Shown: positions 1-7,873 of the stretch, piece by piece
Position numbering within the stretch: the stretch's first letter is position 1
How the letters are laid out: each line of letters starts with the position of its first letter
Assembly (NCBI GenBank): GCA_030691665.1
Contig: JAUYDU010000110.1
Location: 1-12,426, forward strand
Reading direction: 5' to 3'
Source of the DNA: Chloroflexota bacterium
GTDB lineage: Bacteria > Chloroflexota > Dehalococcoidia > SM23-28-2
Length of the DNA: 12,426 bases
The notes under the pieces: model-generated
Told to the model about the DNA's origin: nothing
Databases searched by the model: none
Seen by the model: only the letters and a program-made list of their open reading frames with translations
Translations under genes and position numbers: made by a program

Positions 1-72
1 ACGCCGGGCCGATAATTAGGGTAAAGCGAAGTAAATGTTCCTCCCCCGATAGCCGCGCCGCGAGCAAGGGTC

Positions 73-2934
73 ATGTTTGGAGCTTCTCTGGACAGCCTGA
101 GCCTCAAGGACCTCCAGCCGAAGGCAGCAGAGGCCAGCCAGGACTACCCCTATCGTAGCTGGGAAGACGTTTACCGCCGGCAGTGGACGTGGGACAAGGT
201 GGCGTGGAGCAGCCACTGCGTCGACTGCTACCCCGGCAACTGCCCCTTCCGCATCTATATCAAGGACGGCATCGTCTGGCGGGAGGAGCAGGCTGGCACC
301 TACGACGTCGTCGAGCCCGGCGTCCCCGACATGAACCCCATGGGCTGCCAGAAGGGGGCCGGCTGGGCCCAGATGCTCTACGCCCAGGAGCGCGTCCTCT
401 ATCCCCTCAAGCGGGCCGGCGAGCGCGGCGAGGGCAAGTGGAAGCGCATCTCCTGGGACGAAGCGCTGACCGACATCGCCGACGCCGTGATCGATGCCAT
501 CCAGGAGTGTGGCCCCGAGTCCGTCATCCACGAGACCAGCCCTGCCCAGGGCGGCCTGCTGGGCATCGTGCCCTGCGGCCGGTTCATCAACCTCATCGGC
601 GGCGCCACCCTCGACCTGGAGGGGATGATCAACGACTTCAACGTTGGCCAGTACATCACCTTCGGCAAGTTCGCCGTCAGCAGCGTGGACGACTGGTTCC
701 ACTCGGAGCTGATCCTGATCTGGCACATGAACCCCGTCTACACCCGCATCCCCTACTACCACTACCTGGCCGAGGCGCGCTACAAGGGGGCAGAGGTGGT
801 CACCATCGCCCCCGACTTCAGCCCCTCGGCGGTCCACGCCGACTACTACGTGCCCGTCCGACCCGGCGCCGACGCCGCCCTGGCGCTGGCCATGTGCAAG
901 GTGATCCTCGATGAGAAGCTGTACGACGAGGCCTTCATCAAGGAGCAGACCGATCTGCCCCTGCTGGTCCGCCTGGACCCGTCAGGGCCAGGCCCCTTCG
1001 ACAGGCTCAGGGCAGGCTATTTCCTGCGCCAGAGCGACCTGAAGGAGGACGGCCGCGACGACCAGTTCTACGTGTTCGACTCCAAGTTCGCCCAAGTGGT
1101 GGAGGCGCCGCGGCGAACCCTGGCCTTGGGGGACGTAGACCCCGCCCTGGAGGGGAAGCAGCGGGTGAAGCTGAAGGACGGCAGCAGCGCCGAAGTGACG
1201 CCCGTCTTCGCCCTGCTCAAGGAGAAGCTCCAGGAGTACGAGCCGGAGAGGGCCTGCCAGGACTGCGGCACCAGCCCCGAGGTCATCCGGACGCTGGCGC
1301 GCAAGGTCGCCGGCAGGAAGACCAACGTCATGAGCGGCTTCAACGTCTGCAAGTACTACCACGGCGACCTGATGGAGCGGGCGATGTGCCTGTTGCTGGC
1401 CCTCACCGGCAACTGGGGCAAGAAGGGGGCGGGCATCCGTAGCTGGTCGCCGGGCCCTCTGGACGGAGTCTACCTCTTCGCCTTGAAGCAGCGGGGCGGG
1501 CCGGAGGCCACCCTGGAGGCGCTTCAGGGGCATTCGCGGATGGTGCAGATGCTAAAGGCCCAGGACCCCAGCCTCACCGACGAGATGGCCTCCATCGAGC
1601 TGACGGGGAACCTGATCGCCCGCGTCGGCACCCTCATCCCCTCGTCCTTCTTCCTCTACTACCAGGCCGGCTATCGCGACCGCTTCAATGAGCGGGAGTG
1701 GGCCGACCCGACTATGGCCCGCAGCTTCGACGACTACCTGAAGGAGGGCCTCGACAAGTGGTGGCGCCAGCGAGTGCAGGTCGCCGAAACGACGACGCCG
1801 CGGGTGTTCCTCAACGTGGGCGGCAACATGGTGCGGCGGACGCGCGGCGGCCAGACGATGCTCATCGAGCACCTCTGGCCCAAACTGAAGATGGTCGTCA
1901 CTGCCGACTGGCGGATGACCACCACCGGCCTTTACTCCGATATCTTCCTGCCGGTGGCGACCCACCACGAGAAGGTGAACCTCCACTACACCACGCCTCA
2001 CGCCATGCAGCTCCTGTTCGCCGACAAGGGGGCGCAGGCGCCGGGCGAGTGCAAGACGGAGTGGGAGATCTTCTGGCTGCTGGCCCGCAAGGTGGAGGAG
2101 AGGGCCAAGGCCAGGGGCTTCGTCGAGTACCAGGACTGCCACGGCAACACCCACCGTCTGGACGACCTCTACGATCGGTTCACCCTGGGGGGCGAGTTCG
2201 AGGACGACGAGCGGCTGGTCGACGAGTGGGTGCGCGATAGCGCCGCCGCCGGCAACATCCCAGGCGAGAGCACCCTGGAGACCCTGCGGGAGAAGGGCTT
2301 CCTCCGCCTCAGCGACTGGGGCATGGGCCCTATGAGCCTGGGGCAGGCCTCCGACCTCAAGGCCAACGAGACCCACTCGCCCGATCGCTGGCACACGGAG
2401 AAGAAGCTGCCCTCCCCCACCCTCACCCGCCGGGCCCAGTTCTACATCGACCACGACTGGTTCCTGGAAGCCGGCGAGGCCCTGCCCACCCACAAGGAGA
2501 CGCCCAAGATGGGCGGCGACTACCCGTTCCAGCTCACCAGCGGCCACAATCGCTGGAGCATCCACTCCATGAACACCACCAACCGCCTGATGCTGCAGAC
2601 GCATCGAGGCCGCCCCCACATGGTGATGAACCCGGACGACGCCGCCCGCAAAGGCGTTCGGGATGATGAAGAGGTCAGCGTCTACAACGACGCCGGCTCC
2701 TGCACTGTCCCCGTCAAGCTGTCGGCAGCCGTACGGCCGGGGCAACTGATCATCTACAACGGCTGGGAACCCTATCTCTTCCGCGATTGGCAAGATCCGG
2801 CGAACGTGGAGCCGGGGATAGTCAAGTGGCTCCACCTGGCCGCCGGCTACGGCCATCTGCGCTACCGGCCGGGGTGCTGGCAGCCCATCACCATGGACAG
2901 AGCCACCCGGGTGGACGTGGCCAAGCTATCGTGA
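73..2934 (+). CDS. Alpha-1: type II DMSO reductase family molybdopterin catalytic subunit (ethylbenzene dehydrogenase/NarG-like), no export signal
   Basis: This is a 953-residue catalytic subunit expected to hold a bis-MGD molybdenum cofactor and one [4Fe-4S] cluster (FS0). The FS0 motif is His48, Cys52, Cys57, Cys92. Asp188, in an NDF motif that aligns with the NarG Mo-ligand aspartate, is the predicted Mo ligand. Other NarG-like landmarks are WHMNPVYTRIP (217-227), EARYKGAEVV, TDLPLLVR (293-300), a GGN-RRTRGG motif near 582-592, TTGLYSDIFLP near 617-627, and a C-terminal MGD-binding domain from about 817 (LTSGHNRWSIH). The ATG is preceded by in-frame stops and a weak AAGGG only two bases upstream. 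I chose it because the N-terminus matches alpha-2 and alpha-3. There is no Tat or Sec signal, so a cytoplasmic site is inferred. It has an 11-residue insertion at 303-316, listed separately as a repeat. No beta or gamma gene follows directly, so it probably borrows those encoded at 6128-7873. The substrate is unknown. Confidence 0.93.
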   Translation: MFGASLDSLSLKDLQPKAAEASQDYPYRSWEDVYRRQWTWDKVAWSSHCVDCYPGNCPFRIYIKDGIVWREEQAGTYDVVEPGVPDMNPMGCQKGAGWAQMLYAQERVLYPLKRAGERGEGKWKRISWDEALTDIADAVIDAIQECGPESVIHETSPAQGGLLGIVPCGRFINLIGGATLDLEGMINDFNVGQYITFGKFAVSSVDDWFHSELILIWHMNPVYTRIPYYHYLAEARYKGAEVVTIAPDFSPSAVHADYYVPVRPGADAALALAMCKVILDEKLYDEAFIKEQTDLPLLVRLDPSGPGPFDRLRAGYFLRQSDLKEDGRDDQFYVFDSKFAQVVEAPRRTLALGDVDPALEGKQRVKLKDGSSAEVTPVFALLKEKLQEYEPERACQDCGTSPEVIRTLARKVAGRKTNVMSGFNVCKYYHGDLMERAMCLLLALTGNWGKKGAGIRSWSPGPLDGVYLFALKQRGGPEATLEALQGHSRMVQMLKAQDPSLTDEMASIELTGNLIARVGTLIPSSFFLYYQAGYRDRFNEREWADPTMARSFDDYLKEGLDKWWRQRVQVAETTTPRVFLNVGGNMVRRTRGGQTMLIEHLWPKLKMVVTADWRMTTTGLYSDIFLPVATHHEKVNLHYTTPHAMQLLFADKGAQAPGECKTEWEIFWLLARKVEERAKARGFVEYQDCHGNTHRLDDLYDRFTLGGEFEDDERLVDEWVRDSAAAGNIPGESTLETLREKGFLRLSDWGMGPMSLGQASDLKANETHSPDRWHTEKKLPSPTLTRRAQFYIDHDWFLEAGEALPTHKETPKMGGDYPFQLTSGHNRWSIHSMNTTNRLMLQTHRGRPHMVMNPDDAARKGVRDDEEVSVYNDAGSCTVPVKLSAAVRPGQLIIYNGWEPYLFRDWQDPANVEPGIVKWLHLAAGYGHLRYRPGCWQPITMDRATRVDVAKLS
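994..1013 (+). repeat. Palindromic-repeat arm inserted in frame in alpha-1 (family C)
   Basis: The sequence CCCTTCGACAGGCTCAGGGC lies inside the alpha-1 coding region and is read as part of PFDRLRAG. Alpha-2 and alpha-3 have only three residues between the conserved LVR-x-D and FLR/YLR, where alpha-1 has fourteen (303-316), a net gain of 33 bases that keeps the frame. From memory, this CCCTTCGACA-GCTCAGGG core is a dispersed repeat arm common in genomes of several uncultured high-GC lineages. TCAGGGC also occurs just upstream at 982-988 and again at 1007-1013, giving a 7-base direct repeat around the core. Confidence 0.75.
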
Positions 2935-2972
2935 GAGAGACGGGCACGGGGGAGCAGAGCCTGTCCGCCAGC

Positions 2973-2989
2973 ACCAGCCAGAGGCTGGT
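2973..2989 (+). repeat. Perfect hairpin after alpha-1 (7-bp stem)
   Basis: ACCAGCC, loop AGA, GGCTGGT form a perfect 7-bp stem 38 bases after the alpha-1 stop. It is the first of three hairpins in a row. It may act in transcript ending or mRNA protection. No clear T-tract follows, so I do not call it a terminator. Confidence 0.6.
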
Positions 2990-3003
2990 CCGCCTCCGGC
3001 GGA
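2989..3003 (+). repeat. Short palindromic repeat TCCGCC-nnn-GGCGGA (family B)
   Basis: TCCGCC, TCC, GGCGGA is an inverted repeat with a 3-base loop. It has exactly the same arms as the copy at 7959-7973 near the chaperone start, so the two look like members of one dispersed element family. An overlapping pairing GCCTCC/GGAGGC (2992-3006) is also possible. Confidence 0.6.
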
Positions 3004-3012
3004 GGCTGCCTG

Positions 3013-3030
3013 GTGGCGACTTTTCGCCAC
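3013..3030 (+). terminator. Possible terminator-like hairpin between alpha-1 and alpha-2
   Basis: GTGGCGA, loop CTTT, TCGCCAC form a perfect 7-bp stem with a 4-base loop, about 80 bases after alpha-1 and 160 bases before alpha-2. It is the third hairpin in a row, so reduced read-through is plausible. The downstream bases (ATTCGAATGATGC) are only mildly AT-rich and lack a T-run, so an intrinsic terminator is not proven. It could equally be a processing or stability structure. Confidence 0.35.
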
Positions 3031-3176
3031 ATTCGAATGATGCTTTCCCCCATACCGAAATAGGGGCTTTTCGTCATGGCAGTTTCATTCGCCCCGATGT
3101 ATGTTTGTCGTGTTATTTGTTAAGCAAGCGCTAAGAAATGTCTGCACGCCGGCAGGCACACCCTCTGTGATGGGCT
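3031..3176 (+). promoter_or_regulatory. AT-richer leader region upstream of alpha-2, candidate promoter zone
   Basis: This stretch is clearly more AT-rich than anything else in the window, notably around 3080-3140, and it is the only long gap between genes. That is where a promoter for alpha-2, gamma, beta and delta would be expected. I see TATGTT (3100-3105) and other weak hexamers, but no convincing pair of boxes at standard spacing and no FNR-like palindrome. It ends with GCCGGCAGGC (3148-3157), a partial copy of the palindrome at 7874-7887. Confidence 0.3.
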
Positions 3177-3191
3177 AAGGAGAGAGCATTT

Positions 3192-6023
3192 ATGTTCGGC
3201 GCATCCCTGGGCAGCCTAAGCCTCAAAGACCTCCAGCAGAAGCAGAGGCCGGGACCGCAGGATTACCCCTACCGTAGCTGGGAAGACCTCTACCGCCAGC
3301 AGTGGACATGGGACAAGGTGGCCTGGGGCACCCACTGCGTCGATTGCTATCCCGGCAACTGCCCCTTCAGGGTCTACGTGAAGGAAGGCATCGTCTGGCG
3401 GGAGGAGCAGGCGGGCAACTTCGAGGTGGTGGAGAAGGGCGTGCCGGACATGAACCCCATGGGCTGCCAGAAGGGGGCCGGCTGGAGCCAGCTTCTGTAC
3501 GGCAAGGAACGGATCCTCTATCCCCTCAAGCGAGCCGGCGAGCGGGGCGAGGGCAAGTGGAAGCGCGTCTCCTGGGACGAGGCCCTCACCGACATCGCCG
3601 ACGCTGTCCTCGATTCGATCCAGGAGGTGGGGCCTGAATCCGTCATCCACATCGGCACCCCTGCCCAGGGAGGATTCATGTCCGGCCTCCTCCTGAGTCG
3701 ACTGATGCTGCTCCTGGGCGGCCTCAACACGGATGTCCAGGGCGAGATCAACGACTTCAGCCCCGGTTTCTACCTGACCTTCGGCAAGTTCGACCCGGCG
3801 AGCAGCGTAGACGATTGGTTCCACGCCGAGCTCACCTTCATCTGGCACAAGAACCCCATCTACACGTCCATCCCCTGGTACCACTTCGTCGCCGAGTCCC
3901 GCTACAACGGCGGCGAGGTCGTAAGTGTTGCCCCCGATGCCAACCCATCCACCCTTCACTCCGACTACTTCGTGCCGGTGCGCATCGGCACCGACCCTGC
4001 CCTGGCCCTGGCGATGTGCAAGGTGGTCATCGACGAAGGGATATATAACGCCACCTTCGTCAAGGAGCAGACCGACCTCCCCCTACTGGTGCGGGAGGAT
4101 GACAGGCACTTCCTGCGGGCTAGGGACGTGCAGGACGGGGGCAGAGAAGACCAGTTCTACTTCTTCGACACCAAGAGCCAGAGTATAGTCGAGGCATCCA
4201 GGGGCTACCTTGGCCTGGATGACATCGACCCGGCCCTGGAGGGGACGTATGAGGCCACCCTCAAGGATGGCTCCAGGGTGAAGGTGCGGCCGGTCTTCGC
4301 CATCCTCAGAGAGACGCTGGAGGACTACACGCCCGAAAAGGCATCCGAGATCTGTGGCACCAACCCCGATCTGATCCGGACGCTGGCCCGCAAGGTCTCC
4401 CAAAAGCGCACCAGCCTGTTCACCGGCTGGAACTCGGGCAAGTATTACCACGGCGACCTGATGGAGCGCTCGATGTGCCTGCTCCTGGCCCTCACCGGCA
4501 ACTGGGGCAAGAAGGGAACGGGGGTCCGAAGCTGGAGTACGAGCATGTTCGACGGCTTCAACATCGCCTACGCCAAGGAGCGCACCGGTCGCGAGGAGAC
4601 CCAGCGCATCCTGGACATGCGCAACAACATAATAAACGTTGTGAGGGCTCAGGACCCCACCATGACCGAGGAGATGGCCGCCTCTGAGCTGGGGCGCATG
4701 TTTGACCCTCAGGGGGGCACCGTAACCCCTGCCTTCTTCTGGTACTTCCACGCCGGCTACCGCGAGAACTGGAACAAGCGCGAGTGGCACGACCCGAGCA
4801 TGAAGCGCTCCTTCGACGACTACATGCAGGAGGCCCTGGAGAAGGGCTGGTGGGCTGGCGTGTCCCGCCCCGCCGAGGACACGCCGCCGCGGGTCATGTT
4901 CGAGGTGGGCGGCAACTATCTGCGGCGCACACGGGGCGGCCAGACCATGCTCCTCAAGCACCTGTGGCCCAAGCTGAAGATGTTCGTGCAGGTGGACTGG
5001 CGGATGAACACCACCGGCCTCCACTCCGACATCTTCTTGCCGGCCGCCCAACACTACGAGAAGATTACCTTCCACATACCCACACCCCACATCCGCTACC
5101 TTACCCTCTCCGACGAGGCGGTGCCGCCGGCAGGCGAGTCCAAGCCGGAATGGGAGATCTTCGTTCTGCTGGCCAAGAAGATCGAGGAGCGGGCCAAGGA
5201 GCGCGGCTTCACCCAGTACACGGACAGCCAGGGCTTCAACCATCGCCTGGACAACCTCTACGACCGGATGACCCTAGATGGCGAGGTGGCGGAGCCAGCA
5301 GCCCTGGCCGACGAGTTTGTGCAGGACACAGCCTACGCCGGTACTCTGCCCGAGGACACAACGCTCGACACCCTGCGGGAGAAGGGCCACGTGCGGTTCA
5401 TCGACTGGGGGCTGTCGGCCTACGGCCTGGGGCAGGCGTCCGACTTCAAGCTGGACGAGACCCACAACCCCTTCCGCTGGCACACCGAGAAGAAGACTCC
5501 CTACAACACCCTCACCCGCCGCGCCCAGTTCTACATCGACCACGACTGGTTCCTGGAGGCGGGGGAGGAGCTGCCGGTGCACAAAGAGACGCCCAACCAG
5601 GGCGGCAACTACCCCTTCCAGCTAACCAGCGGCCACAACCGCTGGAGCATCCACACCATGAACATCACCAACCGCATCATCCAGCAGACCCATCGGGGCA
5701 AGCCACACATGGTGATGAACCCGGATGACGCGGCGGCCAGGGGCATTGTGGACGACGAAGAGGTGCGGGTGTTCAACGACATGAACTCCTTCTTCGTCCC
5801 GGTCAGGCTCTCGCCCTCGGTGAGGCCGGGCCAGGTCATCATCTACAATGGCTGGGAGCCCTACCAGTTCCGGGAGTGGAAGGACCCCGCCATGGTCGAG
5901 CCAGGCATGATCAAGTGGCTGCAACTGGCCGGTGGCTACGGCCACCTGCGCTACTGGCCCATCCAGTGGCAGCCGGTGCCCACCGACCGGGCGGTACGGG
6001 TGGACGTGGCGAAAGTGAAGTAG
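3192..6023 (+). CDS. Alpha-2: type II DMSO reductase family molybdopterin catalytic subunit, directly upstream of gamma-beta-delta
   Basis: This 943-residue paralog of alpha-1 has the same architecture. The FS0 ligands are His48, Cys52, Cys57 and Cys92; the predicted Mo ligand is Asp188 (NDF); GGNYLRRTRGG and TTGLHSDIFLP lie in the middle; and the C-terminal MGD-binding domain starts near 806. The start is secured by AAGGAGAG at 3177-3184, seven bases before the ATG. There is no export signal. It is the alpha gene physically joined to the accessory subunits, so it is the best candidate for their original partner. Near the active site it departs from its paralogs: WHKNPIYTSIP (218-228) where alpha-1, alpha-3 and alpha-4 have WHMNP-YTRIP, and SGLLLSRLMLLLGG just before the Mo ligand. 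A changed substrate pocket is inferred; the substrate is unknown. Confidence 0.94.
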   Translation: MFGASLGSLSLKDLQQKQRPGPQDYPYRSWEDLYRQQWTWDKVAWGTHCVDCYPGNCPFRVYVKEGIVWREEQAGNFEVVEKGVPDMNPMGCQKGAGWSQLLYGKERILYPLKRAGERGEGKWKRVSWDEALTDIADAVLDSIQEVGPESVIHIGTPAQGGFMSGLLLSRLMLLLGGLNTDVQGEINDFSPGFYLTFGKFDPASSVDDWFHAELTFIWHKNPIYTSIPWYHFVAESRYNGGEVVSVAPDANPSTLHSDYFVPVRIGTDPALALAMCKVVIDEGIYNATFVKEQTDLPLLVREDDRHFLRARDVQDGGREDQFYFFDTKSQSIVEASRGYLGLDDIDPALEGTYEATLKDGSRVKVRPVFAILRETLEDYTPEKASEICGTNPDLIRTLARKVSQKRTSLFTGWNSGKYYHGDLMERSMCLLLALTGNWGKKGTGVRSWSTSMFDGFNIAYAKERTGREETQRILDMRNNIINVVRAQDPTMTEEMAASELGRMFDPQGGTVTPAFFWYFHAGYRENWNKREWHDPSMKRSFDDYMQEALEKGWWAGVSRPAEDTPPRVMFEVGGNYLRRTRGGQTMLLKHLWPKLKMFVQVDWRMNTTGLHSDIFLPAAQHYEKITFHIPTPHIRYLTLSDEAVPPAGESKPEWEIFVLLAKKIEERAKERGFTQYTDSQGFNHRLDNLYDRMTLDGEVAEPAALADEFVQDTAYAGTLPEDTTLDTLREKGHVRFIDWGLSAYGLGQASDFKLDETHNPFRWHTEKKTPYNTLTRRAQFYIDHDWFLEAGEELPVHKETPNQGGNYPFQLTSGHNRWSIHTMNITNRIIQQTHRGKPHMVMNPDDAAARGIVDDEEVRVFNDMNSFFVPVRLSPSVRPGQVIIYNGWEPYQFREWKDPAMVEPGMIKWLQLAGGYGHLRYWPIQWQPVPTDRAVRVDVAKVK

Positions 6024-6027
6024 GCCG

Positions 6028-6063
6028 AGGCCTGCCCGCCCCTGCCTACCGGCACGCAGGCCT
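6028..6063 (+). repeat. Inverted repeat after alpha-2, degenerate palindromic element
   Basis: AGGCCTGC (6028-6035) and GCAGGCCT (6056-6063) are perfect 8-base inverted arms just after the alpha-2 stop. Inside them, 6041-6060 reads CCTGCCTACCGGCACGCAGG, an imperfect relative of the GCCTGCCGGCAGGC palindrome found after the beta gene. It lies in the alpha-2/gamma gap and could form an mRNA hairpin. Confidence 0.5.
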
Positions 6064-6127
6064 GGATGCTGGCAGGTGGGTCTGGTGGGCTGAGCCATCG
6101 AAGAATCTCTCCTCAAGGAGGGGCACT

Positions 6128-6778
6128 ATGGAGGCTAAGAAAGTGACCGCCGAGGCCAAGGTTCTGCTGGACCCGGCTGCGTCGGAGTGGGGCCAGGTGG
6201 CGGCGGAGACGATAAGCATGGGGGGAACCCCTGTGGCCCAACAGCCGTCTCGCTACATTCGCACCTCCTGGAGCGATAGGCCCATCGGGAACGTGCGCAG
6301 CCTCACGGTGAGATCGGCCCACAACAGCAAGGAGGTCTTCTTCCTCCTGGAGTGGTCGGACCCCACCAAGAACGACGGCTACGTGGGCAGGGACTTCCCG
6401 GACGGCGCCGGCATCCTCTTCCCCCTTAAGGGCGATGCCCCCTTGCAGAGCATGGGCAGACAGAGCCAGGCGGTGAACGCCTGGTTCTGGCGCGCCGACT
6501 TCGAGGACGGGGCCAAGAACGTCACTGCCAGCGGCATCGGCACGGTGGAGGAGACGGAGAAGAGCGCGGTGGCCGCCCGCGGCCAGTGGCAGGACGGCAC
6601 CTGGCGGGTGGTTTTCGCCCGCCCCCTGGCTGTCGCCGAGCAGAAGGAGCAGGCGGTCCAGCTAGAGGCAGGCCAGAGCGTTAAGGTGGCCTTCGCCATC
6701 TGGGAGGGCTCCAGCGGCGAGCGGGCCGGAATCAAGTCCTTCTCCAAGACGTGGCGGGAGCTCACCCTGGAAGGGTGA
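6128..6778 (+). CDS. Gamma: heme-b subunit of the ethylbenzene dehydrogenase gamma family, without signal peptide
   Basis: This 216-residue protein matches the EB_dh-type gamma fold, which binds one heme b and passes electrons between the beta subunit and an external partner. Met109 in LQSMG and Lys203 in GIKSFSKTW sit where ethylbenzene dehydrogenase gamma has its Met and Lys heme ligands. Other family marks are VNAWFWRADF (116-125) and VAFAIWEG (187-194). The ATG has a strong AAGGAGGGG at 6115-6123. The reading frame stays open upstream, but the added sequence overlaps alpha-2 and has no hydrophobic signal core. Known family members in periplasmic enzymes have a signal peptide. Here the N-terminus (MEAKKVTAEAKVLLDPAASE) is hydrophilic, so a cytoplasmic location is inferred, matching alpha-1 to alpha-3. 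The gene lies between alpha and beta, an unusual position. Confidence 0.88.
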   Translation: MEAKKVTAEAKVLLDPAASEWGQVAAETISMGGTPVAQQPSRYIRTSWSDRPIGNVRSLTVRSAHNSKEVFFLLEWSDPTKNDGYVGRDFPDGAGILFPLKGDAPLQSMGRQSQAVNAWFWRADFEDGAKNVTASGIGTVEETEKSAVAARGQWQDGTWRVVFARPLAVAEQKEQAVQLEAGQSVKVAFAIWEGSSGERAGIKSFSKTWRELTLEG

Positions 6779-6829
6779 CCGAGCGATATCGACCAACACA
6801 GGCCAGTTGGTGGACTAGGGAGGACGGCA

Positions 6830-7873
6830 ATGGTCATAAGCAAAGAAGACCTGATGAAGTCGGAACGACAGGCGGCGATGGTGTTTGACCTGAACAAGTG
6901 CATCGGCTGCCAGACCTGCTCGGTGGCCTGCAAGGTGCTGTGGACCCGCGAGGATGGCATGGACTACCAGTGGTGGTGCACCGTCAACACCCAGCCCGGC
7001 CGCGGCGCGCCTAAGGACTGGGAGCAGATGGGCGGCGGCTATCGCGATGGCGTCCCCAACCCCGGCATCATCCCCACCCGCGAGGAGTGCGGCGGCGGCT
7101 GGGACTTCAACTACGACGAGGTGTTCTACGGCGGCAAGGGCAGGTCCGTCCACCTCCATCCCATCGGCGAGGCGCCGACCTGGGGGCCTAACTGGGACGA
7201 GGACCAGGGGGGCGGCGAATACCCCAACAGCTTCTTCTTCTACCTACCCCGCCTCTGCAACCACTGCACTCGCCCGGTCTGCGTGGAGGCCTGCCCTCGC
7301 AACGCCATGTACAAGCGGAACGAGGACGGCGTCGTTTTGCGGGACGAGACCCGCTGCCGCGGCTACCGCTTCTGCCTGGAGGCCTGCCCCTACAAGAAGA
7401 TCTACTTCAACTACGCCAAGAAGATCAGCCAGCACTGCATCTTCTGTTTCCCCCGCATCGAGAAGGGCGTGGCCCCCGCCTGTGCCCGCCAGTGTCCGGG
7501 CCGGCTGGTGTTCGTGGGCTTCCTGGACGATGTCGATGGGCCGATCCACAAGCTGGTGCGGGAGTGGGAGGTGGCCATACCCCTCCACCCCGAGTACGGC
7601 ACCGGGCCCAACGTCTTCTACATCCCGCCTTTGGCCCCCTACCGGCTGAACGAGGATGGCAGCATCGACGAGACGACCCCGCGCATTCCCACCGAGTACC
7701 TGGAGAAGCTGTTCGGGCCGAGGGTGAACAAGGCCCTGGACACCCTCAAGGCGGAGATGGCCAAGACGAAGAACGGGGGCAAGTCGGACCTGATGAACAT
7801 GCTTATCGTCTACCACTGGCACGAGCTGTTCGGTCCCTTCACCAAAGACCCAGCGGAGCTCACATGGAAGTAG
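6830..7873 (+). CDS. Beta: four-cluster iron-sulfur electron-transfer subunit (NarH/EbdB-like)
   Basis: This 347-residue ferredoxin-like subunit should carry electrons between the alpha FS0 cluster and the gamma heme. Four cysteine groups are visible: Cys24/27/30/34; Cys143/146/151/155; Cys176/182/186, with Tyr179 in CRGYRFC where a fourth cysteine would sit; and Cys203/206/218/222. The CRGYRFCLEACP group resembles NarH CRGWRMC, so this site should hold a [3Fe-4S] cluster and the others [4Fe-4S]. The length is close to EbdB-, SerB- and DdhB-type subunits and much shorter than NarH. GGGAGG at 6818-6823 supports the ATG. It has no signal of its own, as is usual for the family, where beta is exported bound to alpha. 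It is the only beta gene in view, so it is probably shared by several alphas. Confidence 0.93.
   Translation: MVISKEDLMKSERQAAMVFDLNKCIGCQTCSVACKVLWTREDGMDYQWWCTVNTQPGRGAPKDWEQMGGGYRDGVPNPGIIPTREECGGGWDFNYDEVFYGGKGRSVHLHPIGEAPTWGPNWDEDQGGGEYPNSFFFYLPRLCNHCTRPVCVEACPRNAMYKRNEDGVVLRDETRCRGYRFCLEACPYKKIYFNYAKKISQHCIFCFPRIEKGVAPACARQCPGRLVFVGFLDDVDGPIHKLVREWEVAIPLHPEYGTGPNVFYIPPLAPYRLNEDGSIDETTPRIPTEYLEKLFGPRVNKALDTLKAEMAKTKNGGKSDLMNMLIVYHWHELFGPFTKDPAELTWK

Noticed and set aside
11..16. GATAAT as a -10 box for alpha-1
   Set aside because: The -35 region would lie outside the window and there is no other support; too little upstream sequence to judge.
970..1020. Frameshift or sequencing error in alpha-1
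   Set aside because: The extra 33 bases are a multiple of three, the frame is open on both sides, and the inserted bases match a recognisable repeat arm.
1552..2856. Long open frame on the minus strand (434 codons) and similar antisense frames opposite every alpha gene
   Set aside because: They mirror the codon structure of high-GC genes, are rich in Val, Gly, Ala, Leu and His, match no family I know, and recur at matching places opposite each paralog.
4784..5728. Plus-strand 314-codon frame inside alpha-2, and similar +1/+2 frames in the other alphas
   Set aside because: Pro/Arg/Gly/His-rich shadow frames with no start signals; the alpha frame has full-length family motifs.
5876..6127. N-terminal extension of gamma reaching back into alpha-2
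   Set aside because: The extension is alpha-2 coding sequence read in another frame, has no hydrophobic signal core, and the strong ribosome site at 6115-6123 fixes the start at 6128.
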